DNA of 64,000 bases from Phoronis australis (taxonomy: Eukaryota; Phoronida; Phoronidae): contig NMRA01000529.1 of NCBI GenBank assembly GCA_002633005.1, forward strand, positions 62,001-126,000, in the 5' to 3' direction. The stretch's first letter is position 1, and each line of letters begins with the position of its first letter. Shown one piece after another: positions 36,601-49,372 of this stretch. The translations under genes and the position numbers were made by a program. The notes beneath the pieces were generated by a model. It had not been told where the DNA came from. It made no database searches and worked only from the letters and a program-made list of their open reading frames with translations.

Positions 36601-39600
36601 TTCTAAACTATCTCTACGCCCTACCGCCGAGATTATGGAATCCTTCTTGCCTCCTTATGCTCGGTCACAGTGACTAGTGTGATGTCTGATGAACCTTTAA
36701 CGTCTACACAACTGACTTGAAAAGGAACAACGGACATTACTTCAGTGAACTAACTACCTTACGTATACAAGCGACATCTATCGTTTTCAAACCTGCCTTT
36801 GTTGACTTACTGGCAAGGCATAACTAAAGACTTCCATGTTATTTGATAAAGGCATGGCGATCAAAAGTTCAAAACGTTTCTCAATTGTAGCGACATTATA
36901 CAGTTCTTCGATTCGAAGTACGGCAACTGCTACTCGTTTAACGGTGATGGAGATGAGGAAAAAGATTACATGAAAGCGTACTCTACCGGTCCAGAACATG
37001 GTACGTTCTTTGATGGTTCGGTACGAATGTTTAATACGCGTGTCCCCAAGTATGGTAAATTTTTCTCATTTTGATTTTTTAATATCTGATATCTGAATGT
37101 TCGTAAAACCTTTGAAGAACACACTGTAGACATGAGACATGTTTCACGTCTTGTTGCATAGTTTGTACATCGTTTAGGCCTGACACTGATATTGAACATT
37201 GAACAAAACGAGTACCTGCCTTTCACCCAAGAGGCTGGAGTTCGGATGGTGGTACATAACGATACAGTCATGCCCTTCCCGGCTGACGAAGGAGTTAATT
37301 TGGAGCCAGGCAAACAGACTATGGTTGGCATTAGACAGGTACATTATATTTCGATGACTTTATTAATTAAGCCGTGCATCATCTTAATAGAACCTCAGGC
37401 TGAGCTTAAACTTATGCTTGCTCCTTCAATAACCATTGCTCGATTGCTATCAAAAATGGCTGCTCTAAAATAATGAGAACGTGTGCTAACTTGCCAGCAA
37501 ATTTATGCAAGATTATTTTATTTAGAATTTGAATGCTCTCACAATGGATATTATACGGCCTACTACAAAGGGTCAGAAGTATCCTAAACCTATTGTTTGA
37601 TGGACAAATTGTGAAGACTCAGTTGCGGAGTAAAACGAGCCCTGTACAATCAAAACCTATAGTAGGAAAATATTAAGGGTTTTACACCAACTGTCAAAAT
37701 AAAGAGGTCAACATTGAAATTTGTCGACGTTTCAGTGGACAGAAGTGCTACTACACTCAGTACATATCATTTTGCGTTTTATCAGGTATGTTTCTGTTTT
37801 ATTCATTTGTATCGCTATACTAAGGCTTTCTTTGCGTGTCTAGATTCAAATCTCGAGGATAGGACATCCTCATGGAGAATGCATAGATCCTGCCAAGAAT
37901 AGCTTCAACCGTAGTGCTTACCAGGAATTATTCAACAAGCAATATTCGCACCAGGTATAACTTGGATATAATGGAACCAAAAGTGGAAACGAGTTTTAAC
38001 TTGTTACTGTTATCCGGGGTCACATTCCGTGTAGATAAAACACTTGCTTGTAAAACGAACTTGTTATCACTTGCTTCACTTGTACTGTACTGCACGGCAA
38101 TATGCATGTAACGTGAAGATTTGCTTGATGATGCTTTTCTCACAAAAACTAGCTCTGCTGAACGAAGACGTTTTTTGCTTATTCTCTTTAGTTATTAAGT
38201 TATTGATATATGAGTTCTTCCCGTTTAACTTCGCAATTGTATATGTGTCATATCAGATAAGGCAGTCGAATAAAAAACTATTCGGACCTTACTCCCTGAT
38301 TGCCGCTGAAAATTTTCTTATGAAACTTGGAAGCAAAAGCAATGGCATATCTAAGGAAGTCGAGTTCAGTAAGTGTTTCATTTCAAGTGGTTCCACGTGA
38401 TAACCGCCAATTCAAAGCTCAGCATGATTATCATGATATCGACCTGCCTGTCATGAACAATCAAAAGGTTACTTATTGATCTGCTGAAATTGGAATAATG
38501 CTCCATTGTACACTGTACATTGTACCTCGTCACTCTTCGTATTTCATCATGCTCGGTGTAAAACTCGAAGGATCGGAGGTTGCAGACGTCGCATTCTACG
38601 GCTGCTTCTAGGTCATGTCTCACAGTCACAAAACGTGTTGATTCCGTGCATCTGTGCGTCTCGAACTCTTAGTCAGCAGAATTATGATTTGGCGCCACAA
38701 GGGAGTGGCGGCTGGTTACATCCCGAAGTACAAACTGTCGTGACAACGTCATTTTTTGGTTATGCCTGTTGTATGCCTCAAATCGCCCAGTGCTCTCCGG
38801 CCTCACTACGAAGAAAGCCAATTCAAAAGGAGTTATTCGAGTGCAGGACATGCAGCAAATAACACCAAGTAATCATGTTAAAGTTGTTGGCTTTCTATTA
38901 TTACCTAAGTTTTATCACTGTACGGGTATTATGCAAACGTTGCATAGTTTTTGTGACTGAGCCTTAAGTCTGTTATTTTGGTTTACACTTCATGAAACGA
39001 CAGAAAGATAGTTCGGTCGAAATTTATGCCTAAATAATTCGCATCCTACGCAATTACAAATACTTTCAAACGTAACTGAGTTTAATATAATTTGGTAGTG
39101 TAACTTTAATTTTTCGTGGTGCAGCATAATTTAAAATGACCTCCACTTAGAGTGACACCTGACTCATGCATTATGGGAACTCACTCAACAGTCGCTTTAT
39201 GTAAAGAGGCTTCCGAGGAAAGTCCACATTTTAGCATACTTTAAATGAATTAATGGTAAAATAAGTCGAACCCAAAGAGTTTTGAAACTTACGGAATGTT
39301 TATATTTTATTGATATCTTTCGTCTTACGAAACTAATCCTGTGTTTTAAATTGATGAATACCTTTAAGAACGCCAACTCTCTTTGTTTCAGGCGTGCAAG
39401 AAGAGCTGTTACCAGGACGCCATTGTCAACAGATGTGGATGTTTTAATCCTAATTATCCAACCTCCACTAAAGTACCATTCACTCTCCATGCATGTAATT
39501 ACGGGAATAGTCAGGATGGTAAGGTCTTTGCTTATTAGGTCTTACAGTTAACAAGGTTTACATGCGCACTGACAAACTGTTTTCCGCCATTTAACTGTCA

Positions 39601-42600
39601 TTCCACGAGAGCATCAAAAGGTTGACTCAGATCTTGAAAAATATTGCATCTACATGCATCCTGGTGAGATATGTTTAAAATGTTTATTCTAATATTTTAG
39701 TGCCATTATTTTTTATTATGGCCTAAAAAGGACGAGCTAATGAAGTCGTTTTACGATGGCTTAAAAGATCGGGAAAGAAAAAAGAAACTGCTTAATTTTT
39801 AAGTAGACAATGAACCTCGCTATCAGAAGGCAGTCTTTGAAGATTCAAATAGGGTCTCTCTCAGTCTTTCCTGGACTGCCAAAATTCTGTAAATTTTGTA
39901 TTTTATATATAACAAAAATTCAGATGCTCTGCGGGCCAAGTTTCGGGGCGCTGGTGATTTCCAATAACATTTTTCATCTGTTTGCTGTCTGACAAAAATA
40001 AAAAAACTGGGAGTTATTCCAAGATTTCTGCTTATCGAAAGCCCTCTCAAACCGACCAATGCCAGAATATCGTTCAAACCACCCTGTACAGCAAAAACGC
40101 TCAGTCTTACGCACCGTCATCAACAGAGTAAATAATTATGTTACACTTGACCGAGACTGCAGGGGTGAGATTCTTTCACTTCCAATAATTGTGGACGCTG
40201 GGCACACACCCTTCCACTACACCGACATAATCACGATCAGAACACTGAGAGGACTGAGCTCAGACAGCCATACATATCCACTCCGTACCTCACGAATCTT
40301 TCTGAACAACTGCCATGCACCTTCAAATCAAATGGCGTTAAGACGTTTTTCCAACCGATCCACACCACCCGGAAAAGTTTGTTCACCCATAGAACCCTAC
40401 ACACACTGACAAGAAATCTTACGTTGTGTACCAGCTGTCATGCAAAGAGGACCCCATCCGTCAGTACATAGGAGAAACTAAGCGCACGCTAAGCACAAAA
40501 CTTGACAGGATCGCAGGCGTAGGGGAGTATACTCTCAACACTGTACTTGCCATCGAAAAGTGTAACGCCAGAATCATTGCCAGAGAGGAACAAGGTTTAA
40601 GGAAGGTCAAGGAGGGGCACAGAACTGTTTTAATAGGGGTTTGCCAATCAGTACACACTTCAATGGACTCGTCACCCTGTCTTCACTCTGTCAAAAAAGC
40701 ATGCAAAGAACGAAATGCTTTGAGTTATTTCACATTACAAGCCCTAGAGATGAGCACAGAAACGTTATTATCTCATGCATTTTTGACCCTTTCACTTCTA
40801 CTGAAAAGCAAGGTACATGTAAGCTAAGACAAAAGCCACCGAAAACGCAAAATCAGCAATTTTCACTCCAGAACCACCACTTCCCTGCCGATGCTCGACT
40901 AAAGTCAACATTAGATTCTGAAAGAAAATTTCCCAACGAGTCCAAAAATGTAGTCCATAATCACTGTCAAGCAACTATCCGGCTTGTTTCAGGGCCACCT
41001 GTAATCGCAGCCAATTTCTCAGACGCTATCTAGCAATGCACAATTGCAACAGCGGGCCGCCATCTTGAAAGAGTGCATATACAGCCGAGCAAGTGGTCCT
41101 TTTTCATTCTAACCGTGTTCACAAATACAAGCAAAACCCCATTCACTTGGCCTACGTCATACAATACCTAAATAAAATGCACTCAAGCCTGGCCTACATG
41201 TATTCCCCTTAGATTTTAATATTTCTAGCGTGCCGCCTAGAACTGGATGCCCCAATTTGAACAGGGATCAAATGATTACAGCTCCCAGCGGTGTACATGT
41301 ACGCATTGACTCAGTGGATCCTCGTGTCTTGTTATGTGCTAAAACTCAAACGTATTTCTTCAAGCCTTGCCATTTCTTCCGCTAAATGGAATTGAGATTA
41401 AGTAAAATTTATGTAAACAATTTAGCACAGTTGAAGAGCTTCAAATTGCTAAACGAAGTGATTTTTTTTCTTTAAGCTGTTTTTTTTTGTGTACAAAGCG
41501 ACTTAAATATAAATTATTACATGGCGAAGTCGTTATCCCCCGTTATCTAGAGCCCGAGTGGATTTTGGAGAATTATCGCCCGAGGGGCGTTTGTCCCGAA
41601 GGTGATAATTCTCCAAAATCCACGAATTAAGATATCACTTTTATGGAAATTTTGTGTCTTATTTTTCGTAGCGTATAAGTACAGTACAATGCGGTTTGTT
41701 GAACGTGCGATTGTTGCGCGTGCTCATTTAAGTATTCTGTTTTCACTCTTGATGACGTCAGTCGCTACATGGTGCAGTCGGCGACCAGCAATTTCAGGTC
41801 CCGGGTTCGACTCCGTCCTCGGTTTCCCGCCAAATCGTTATCTCACTAGTGAGATAACGTTATTGGTTATCACACGGTTGTATCTGCCATTTGACGCTAA
41901 TATTGTGGTATAAAACTTAGTATTTTTGCATTTTCAGAAGAATGTGATGCCGACATTACGTCAGAAATTATAGACGGCGTTATCAACTGCGACTGTCCTC
42001 TCTCTTGCTCGTGAGTAAAAGCATACAGAATAAGCGGCACTGTACAGTTATCGCCTATTAGATTGGCATGCATGTTCACACGTCCACCCTGTCGAAAACT
42101 GTACTCAAAGTATGAAATGATGCACCCAATTTCTTTTTAAAAACGACACCCCTGTGGAACTATGCAGTACCGCTTAAGGGCAGTCATGGAAATACACAAA
42201 ACGTACCGATAGGAGCATACATGTGTAGACGAAGTAATATCCCACGAGAAAAAAAGGTCGATATCGATACCCGGACTATGGTAGAGTGGATATTAGTTCA
42301 TCTACGGCAATCGAGGTACGTTGTGTATTTATCTCATACGCTTCGAATTCCTACGTTTCATTCTTTTTTTTTCGGCAGATTTTTTAAATACTTCACTCAG
42401 ACTGTTCACGTGGCGGATCACATCCTATATGAATGTACTCGCGCGTTAGGTTGCAAGTTTTCTCTAGTAAAAGAAACAGTTTTAAGTGTAATGTAACTTG
42501 AAAAAAGATAAGAAAGATAAAAGCAACGGTAACTGTGCATTGAACTTGTAACATCTCCGGAAAATAGTTAAATAACAACAATATTTGATATTGTAGTTAC

Positions 42601-45600
42601 CAAGGAATCGGCACCTGAGATGCAGACGATATAATATTTATCAATTGAAAACTGAGACACAACTGTCGACATATAATTAAAAGTCCTGTTTCGGATGTTA
42701 CGATTGGGACGTGTTTGCATGCTGAGTGTTACTTGCACTGCTGCAATCACATTACTTCAAACTATTTTCGGAAAGTTTGATAATAGAACCGGCTAACGAC
42801 GTCGACTCGACAATGACCTACCTTTTGAACTTTTTTGTCAGAAGTCACTGTTGAATTAAGTATTGCTGGGGTGAATACGGAAAACAATATCACGTGGCCG
42901 TATTGCACTCAACTGATTCAACGCATATGGGGTAAAAATGATACCAGTCATGCGACGTCAGAATATTCAAATAGGAAGACATTTTCGGTTTTAATGCCTT
43001 TAAAAACTCATATCTACATGTATGCCTCTATATATATATGCATATTTCCATCTTCTCAGCCGGGTCGTCCGGCGTCCGGGTGTGCGTGGTTCGGGGTCCT
43101 CTGCTGTAGCTCCTGCAGACGTGTTTCTATAAAAGTGAGCGCGATTGACAAACAGTTTCGGAGTAATCCAACTATAGTGTAGCGCTGCGCTAGTGCGAAT
43201 TTTAGTTGGTTGTCTTTTTATCATTTTCGGAGCTAATGACGGGATTTTGTATCTAATTCTGAAAATATCAATGAGTCGAAGAAGCCTCGTCGTTTTTGAA
43301 CGAATTTTGACGAGCTCTTCTCCATCGAGTGACAATTTTCATTACTTTAGAGTCCGTTTGTTGGCGTTTGCCTCGCTATCTGTCAAACTGCTCAAAGGAC
43401 CGTTCTGATTTCCTTCTGAGAAAACCAGACACAAATGACGTTGATATACGGACGTGTCCGACTACTTCAGCAACCCCTAGTGACCGGTTTTGCTATTTTT
43501 GCGTCAATATATCACCTTACGTATGTATTTATCGTTGTGAAATATAGTGTTTCCCAATGAGTTTGACGACTGATCAGCAAGACGTTAAGACGGATCCAAC
43601 TACCGTTGTGACCCCCAGTGGCATTATTTTACAGTTGCTTCTGTATCTTTGAAGTTTTTTGACACATTTTCACGATGAGCGCGAAGTTGAAAGTTAAGAA
43701 TTGTTGACATTTTAGTGACATCTGTCCACTGATGGAACTCATCATACGACATAAATTGGTGAACGTAAAGGATCGTGTATCTTTAAATTCCTTTAAAAAT
43801 GTTTTCCATTTAGCAGTTGGGGCTCATCTCCATTAAAACCACAACACTTTCAGCGCTGAGGTCATGTCCGCCTCGAGACTGATCTAACTTAATATTATTC
43901 CCACTGTCACCTTTGCCTGTTGGCTAAAGAAAAACCATTGTACTTTCAAATGACAGCCCCTATATTATTCAAATGTTCTTGACTGGACGTAAGGTCAGTG
44001 CTCAGGTATCTCGAAATGGACACAAACAGTTTTTCGTCTGTATTGGAACTTCGTGGCTTACCTTTTGATTACCGGGTTTTTGTACATGTAACTCTGTGAA
44101 AGATGAATGTTCAAATCGCAGTGTGTGCCCGGAATTGCTGAGAAAGTATTCACCTCTCCGTTTGGGTTATTTTTGGCCATCAGTGATCGTTCAGGAATTG
44201 TTCAGTTACCAATCCTTATTATTAAAAGTTTAGATGCTATTTCTGTTTCAGTCTAGTCAAAACTTAAAATCTAGATTTTACGAGAAACAGTTCAGTTGTA
44301 ATTTAATTAAAAATGATACTCTTCTGATTCATTATCAATGCAATTCCCAAAAAATTGTAATTTTGAGTGTAAAACCTTAAGTTATATGTGCTGCCACAAC
44401 TCAGTGAACTGAACTTTAACTTCCAGTATGAATTGCGAAAAATGGACGGCAGAATATGCAGCCATGATATGTAACAATATACTTATGCTTTCAGTGAGTC
44501 AGCTTATGACCTTACAATATCGACGTCACAGTGGCCATCAGATGCATACAAGGTACTGTATATCTTCCCACATCACATCGCATCATTTCTTTAGTACAAC
44601 TCGTTATCAATTCTTCCCGTCCCTAACCAATAATGCCTTGGCCATCATATTCCTTTTTCGCGCTCAAAACCCCTTTCAATGATCCCACATCTTTATTAAA
44701 ATGTACTTGTTTTACGTGGCAAGTCCCAATTGGCTTGAATATTGAAGTCGCCGGGCTGTGTTGGGTGACGTAAGACAATGACAAGTCATTCCCTTTCGTT
44801 CTGCTCAATTCTAATCACCACGCCGTCATCAACCAAGCTCATCATTTAACAGTTTTACATCGCTGCTGCCGGGCAGCGTTCTGTAACGTAGGACCCTTGT
44901 CATACATTTGTGCTAACGAAAATTTGACTAAGCAGAGCTTGAAATCAAACACATTCGGTATAATATTCGTCAATATACGGAGGACGCTTGAGTTCACTGG
45001 TACAAATAAAAGGACAATGGTGCGCAAGGAATTTCCCAATAAATCCTACACTCCTCTTTCTAACAAGCAGTAGAATTTTTTTCTCCAGCATAACGCGATG
45101 AATAAAGATACATGGAAGACTGAAAACTTTTTGCCTTTTCTGTGGGCGTTCACCAGTATTTCAACTTTTGGTGACCAATAAATCTTCGGCAACTTTTTAT
45201 TGCTTGATACTCTGAACTTGCCTTGATTCTACGGAACATCTTTCTTAACCAATCATGCCATTTTCATGTTAAGTTCATGATTATTAAATGAACAGGTTTT
45301 CAAAGTTATGTTTTCGCAGCTCTGGAACTCAGTGAATTTTTTGCGGGTTACCCAGGTGTGATGCTTCACGCATTGAGAGATTAATCGGCTACACGTATTT
45401 ATGCATGTGTCATAAAACGCACGCGTTAAATTTGAATGTTTCATGGTGTATACTAGTTGTGCCAAATCAAGGTCATGCTCCTAAACTGACAACATACATG
45501 TATTTGATGGGACTTTGTTATTTTGATCGCTTAAAGACGAATGCAACCTTTTTTCATGTCAATTTGAGCTAAAATAAGGTTGGTTGGTTATCCTAGACAT

Positions 45601-48600
45601 ATTTACCACTTAATTACAGCTTTTCGTAATTTTATTAATTACTCGTCCTCTACTCCGGAAGTGACGTTTTACGAGGCAAGCGTTTCCGGCCACTTGGTTT
45701 TGCGTTGAGTTTACCGTGCGAATCTGTTCTATTCTACTTTTGTTTTGTGCTGTTTTTCAACAATTGTCTCCACCACTTTCCTTCGGCGAGTATTCTGCGG
45801 CAAGATAGGTTAGTAGAGAACTCAACTACGTTGGATTTAGGGATTGTTTAGTGTGTTATAAGCTGAAAATGGCTGGAGTCGGTGACCCGTATCACAGTGA
45901 CAGTAGTGTGAGTGACGGAGACCTTGTTCACAGCAGTGGTGACGGGGAATTTTTTCACGGACATTCAGTGGGTGAGTACATGTTTGAGCCCGAGTATAAC
46001 GAGGCAGAGTACGCACAGGCACAGGCAGCTGTTGAGAGAAACGAAGCGGCTACTGAGGACAGACGTGGTGACACATCTTGGTGCAAATGCACTGTGTGCG
46101 TTGTTATGCCTACCTCAATAGAATGCTTGTGCTGTTCAGAGTTCGACGAGGCCAAGCCACTACTGGACACGGTTAAGTGGACCTCCGGCATACCACGCAC
46201 AGAGGAACAACTGTCCCACTTGCCATAGTGTCACGCGACACACTCCCACTGGATGGTGACCTGAGCACCCAAACTGCTTACATCGAACAATGACTGACTC
46301 GGCAGCTCTCACAGTCAGATTATATGAAAAGAAATTGGCGCGAAATGCTTGCCTCCTAAAACGTCACTTCCGGAGTAGCGGATGAATAATTAACAAAATT
46401 ACGAAAAGCTGTAATTAAGTGGAAAATGTGTCTAGGATAACCAACCAACCTTATTTTAGCTCAAAATGACATGAAAAAAGGTTGCCTTCGCCTTTAAGGC
46501 GTCTGTTGTGACAAACATTGTCCACTCGACGCATATTGTGGCCCGGGCGTGCTGACCAGACTTAAAGAATATTTGTGATTCTTAAAGGTACTTTGGTGTA
46601 AAATCCTATAAATGTGTAAAAATTTGGGGAAATCCATAATACTGTATCTCCAAAATGACTAGTCATATGATTGGAACGGAATTTTCAGATACTATACTCT
46701 ATGCTAGATATTGTTTTTATTTCATATATGTGATTATAAGAGCATTCAATAGGTCATGATATTTACTGTGAAATAGGGGAAAGTAGAGCCATTCTGAATA
46801 CATCGGTAGAGGCCGTATTTTACGGTTGGTGTGCAGTAAATTAGCATGTATGACCCCAAATTTGATTGGGCTCGTTCATTTGGGTTAGCTAAAACATTGA
46901 CTCAAAGGGTGGTTTCTGAAGAAAGAGTTTTGATGCTATAAACTTTCGGTCTCGTTGGGACAATTTGAGATAAAATGAATTCTTGATAAGACCTGGCAGT
47001 AGTATTCCAATGTATGTGGGATAACCTAGTACGTAAAATCTTGTATTTGGCATCACAAGCTAACAAAGTAGGACTTCATGCATTTTTGTGAACAAACTCA
47101 ATCGTTGTATCAAACAAAATTGATAATTCAGAAAACTGGATTTGAGATTTCAGCTTGAACATTTAGATCAAACGAAATTGTGTGATGGTAATATTATTGG
47201 CGTTGTATTTCTGCATGAAGTATATTTCCTTTTTAACAGATTTTTAAAAAAAAGATATGGTCACATGACCTAATTGATAGCATTCGTTATCAAGTTGAAA
47301 TCAAATTGTAGTTTTCTAGTATAAGAAAATACTACACAGATTTAAATTGAAACCTACAGTTAGAAACATGTTTATTCCAGGACGCCCTTTTCGGTAAGCT
47401 GACAGCGCTTAATTTCAGCAAAGTACTGGACATTCTCCAGAACCATGGCGATAAAAATGTATACAAGAGGAATTTCCTGAAGGTGTCGGTCTATTTTGAA
47501 GATCTTAATTATGAAGAGATCAGACAATCCCCAGCATACACGGTAAGAAGCCACAGACATATGCTTAGAGTTGTGAGAGTTGGTGTGGAAGCGAAGGTTT
47601 CTTTTTTAGTCGGAGTGCCACATCAAATGTCAGGACATGAAGTCTGTGCGACGTGCTGGGATGATTCTGATAGTTTCTGAGGGAAAGTTAGGAATTTGTG
47701 ACATAACACGCTAGATTTAGGGTTTCCCAGAAATTGATTATGGCAGACACTACGACTGTCACCCCATAGCTGCATGGAGAAAGTTTGTGGCGTGGCATAG
47801 GTTTCTGGTAGATGTTTCATCTTAGCGTTGATTCTCGGAGATTTGAGAAATGCAAGGCGGCTTACTCTGCATGTATCATCGAAAAAAAGACAGGAATTAG
47901 TGGCAGTTGGGGTCTTCCCACAAATCTTGAAGTAAATGCGACTCGAGTAATTGTTTCTACAAAGCCTTCAGGCCAAGCACCTGCCCCATGAGGAGTTACC
48001 CTAGACGCGAAATCATGGAGGCTTGATAAGTCTAAATATTGAGCCAAATAAGTACAAATTTTTACAATTAAACTCAGTGAAAGGAAATTCTTAGTGAAAG
48101 TGAAAAGCTAAATTAGGCTTTTGCTTTACTCTAGTCTGACGTTATTAGGATAACGTGACCTTTTGTTGTTCTTGCCAAAAGGTGTCTCTAACATAACCAA
48201 AACGTATTCATCGTCCCCGAAAAATCTCACTGCACTTATCATTTCTTGCCAATTCCAAAGTGCAATTCACAGTTTCTAATTTCTCTGTGCTGTTGTGGAA
48301 CATTTCAAGAATGACTATATTGCTACAGAGAGTATTGTACAAAGCCTGTAACTGAAAGTTCCTACTGAATCTGAACAGCCAATGATGTGACGAGATTTTC
48401 CATAATTTGTAAAATTTGACATGTTTCTAGTGCTGCACAAAACCTTCAGTCAGTAATTTGGTGTTTAATTACTCACCACTGAAATGAAACTGTTTGCACA
48501 ACCAAATTTACCAATAACAAACGCAAAGCACCAAATTACCTTAAATGTTTATTTATGTTTTCTGAAGCTTTGCACTTTGCTTAATTAAGAATACATTTTT

Positions 48601-48852
48601 AGAAATAGTCGTGTGAAGCGTGATTATTGAGCGTCTCATTGCATTACGTATATTTTTCCGAATATCTCATTACAGACGAGTTCTTTGATATCAGATCTTG
48701 GAGGTTCCGTTGGCCTGTGGATAGGATGGAGCGTCATAACTATCATAGAACTACTAGAGTTTGTGTCTGACGTCATCGTCTTCAGTTGCAGAAAAAAGTC
48801 AAAGCGAAGGGCAGTAATGGATGTTGGTGACATCGCTATGAAGACTATCTAG
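30687..48852 (+). CDS. DEG/ENaC-family sodium channel, gene A, complete (11 exons)
   Basis: Two-pass membrane channel subunit of the degenerin/epithelial Na+ channel superfamily, which assembles as trimers in the plasma membrane. Exons: 30687-30837, 32822-33088, 34471-34615, 36891-37000, 37178-37338, 37844-37954, 39392-39518, 41938-42010, 44495-44552, 47381-47542, 48676-48852, all GT-AG and in phase; 513 residues. HG gating motif at residues 41-42 (ENTSGHGLNRI), TM1 about 56-78, FPAVTVCN at 99-106. The extracellular part has GHQVDDFILGC, YGNCYSFNG, EAGVRMVVHND, IGHPHGECID, CKKSC, RCGCF and NCDCPLSC. Then NFLKVSVYFEDLNYEEI, GGSVGLWIG before TM2 (about 463-491), and G-W-S at 472-474. I chose the ATG at 30687 because it is the in-frame Met kept in gene B; an in-frame ATG also lies at 30654. 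Ligand and subtype cannot be told. Confidence 0.95.
30906..32148. repeat. Direct duplication in channel gene A intron 1, flanked by N bases
   Basis: 30906-31557 is repeated at 31559-32148 with very few differences (for example 'gaaatattttgataaaaatt' in both). Single N bases sit at 31472 and 31558. The first copy has an extra 55-bp stretch (31473-31527) that is the inverted match of 24743-24797. Gene B's intron 1 has only one copy of this region (about 62400-62800). Confidence 0.85.
33089..34470 (+). other. Intron 2 of channel gene A
   Basis: No required exon: exon 2 (ends 33088) and exon 3 (starts 34471) join directly in phase through a split Gly codon. An open frame 33415-33786 and a possible acceptor near 33390 exist. 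The stretch 33360-33410 also survives in gene B's intron (63930-63976), but there it has an in-frame TAG. Confidence 0.6.
40025..40700 (+). pseudogene. Penelope-like retroelement relic with GIY-YIG domain
   Basis: Lies in intron 7 of channel gene A. Pieces in different frames read YRKPSQTDQ (from 40033), then SNHPVQQKRSVLRTVINR (from about 40071), then FKSNGVKTFFQPIHTTRKSL (from 40322) and finally VYQLSC followed by QYIGETKR (from 40426). This order is the reverse transcriptase C-terminus, linker and GIY-YIG endonuclease of Penelope-like elements. At least three frame changes separate the pieces and the endonuclease is interrupted soon after, so it is dead. The 5' part of the element was not found. 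Confidence 0.75.
41536..41870 (+). mobile_element. Palindrome-rich SINE/MITE-like element
   Basis: Perfect 20-bp inverted arms at 41558-41577 and 41614-41633 surround a GC-rich 36-base loop. About 41760-41815 reads like a tRNA-type promoter (A-box-like tggtgcagtcgg, B-box ggttcgactcc) on the + strand. A perfect 24-bp palindrome follows at 41836-41859 (cgttatctcac + its inverse around ta). It is in channel gene A intron 7. No coding capacity. Confidence 0.55.
45535..46493. mobile_element. TTAA-flanked DNA transposon with ~165-bp inverted termini
   Basis: TTAA at 45531-45534 and 46494-46497 bracket a 959-bp element. Its left end (45535 to about 45700) is the inverse of its right end (about 46330-46493): 'taaggttggttggttatcct' on the left against 'aggataaccaaccaacctta' on the right, and 'ctccggaagtgacgtttta' against its complement. 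TTAA duplication is typical of piggyBac and Kolobok superfamilies. No transposase is encoded here, so it is non-autonomous. It lies in intron 9 of channel gene A. Confidence 0.88.
45869..46228 (+). CDS. Small Cys-rich protein, P2X7 ballast-domain-like, carried by the transposon
   Basis: 119 residues from the ATG at 45869 (MAGVGDP...). The first 70 residues are acidic and Ser-rich; residues 71-89 read WCKCTVCVVMPTSIECLCC. This is the WC.C..C..MPT..EC.CC core of the zinc-coordinating domain that forms the cytoplasmic ballast of P2X7 receptors and of many stand-alone invertebrate 'P2X7-like' proteins. The usual continuation is missing: the frame ends (LSHLP, stop) 30 residues after the Cys core. 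It lies wholly within the inverted termini at 45535-46493, and the second copy at 49373 keeps the same start. It may be an element-borne gene fragment; expression is unknown. Confidence 0.65.
   Translation: MAGVGDPYHSDSSVSDGDLVHSSGDGEFFHGHSVGEYMFEPEYNEAEYAQAQAAVERNEAATEDRRGDTSWCKCTVCVVMPTSIECLCCSEFDEAKPLLDTVKWTSGIPRTEEQLSHLP
46590..47335. repeat. Dispersed repeat related to 24020-24400
   Basis: In channel gene A intron 9. It shares order and wording with 24050-24380 and 54830-55060: 'tttcagatactat' then 'tctatgc', later 'caaatgaaatt'/'caaacgaaatt', 'gtcacatgaccta' against 'atcacgtgaccta'. A third, more diverged copy of an old interspersed element. Confidence 0.5.
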
Positions 48853-49071
48853 CGCTTGGTAGCCTGGCATACAGCTTTAATCGCATATCAGGGCTCCAGA
48901 TTAGCAGCTTGTTTGTAGTTATAGCAAAGATTCTGCCAGATATTCGATAGGAGACTACTATTTCTTCAGACTTACTTTGTTCTGAACACACTTTTGGAAG
49001 TTGACTAGTCTACTGCGCGTCGTGATTTTTACTGACTGTCTCAATTGATTGACAGGAGTATGCGCAGATGA

Positions 49072-49077
49072 AATAAA
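49072..49077 (+). promoter_or_regulatory. Polyadenylation signal of channel gene A
   Basis: AATAAA 220 bases after the gene A stop codon, the first canonical signal downstream. Confidence 0.6.
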
Positions 49078-49372
49078 GGGACAAGTCATAAAGTCATCGG
49101 CCTAACTGTGCGCACCAAAGTCAGTGAGACACACATGTGGGCTCCTGCATATCGGTTTCGTCAATTTTAATATTTCGAAGCAATTTGGAGTGGTGTAGGT
49201 TAAAGACGTTGTAACCCATGTGGTGCTTTAAAACATCAACTCTCTAAGTAGTGTACTTTGTATTCTTCTGTCTGTTGCCCGTGTCTTAGATAGGCGGTCT
49301 TGTATTCAGCAGCTTACCCAGGACGTCAACCTTTCGTCATGTGCGAAACAAAGCCGTCACATGAGACATTAA

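Noticed and set aside
37714-37785. Extra channel exon with acceptor, open frame and donor
   Set aside because: Exons 37178-37338 and 37844-37954 join directly into the family-conserved GIRQ-IQISR sequence; adding this exon would break it.
38260-38395. Open frame (KLFGPYSLIAAENF...) as a channel exon
   Set aside because: No resemblance to the family and not needed between exons 6 and 7, whose phases match.
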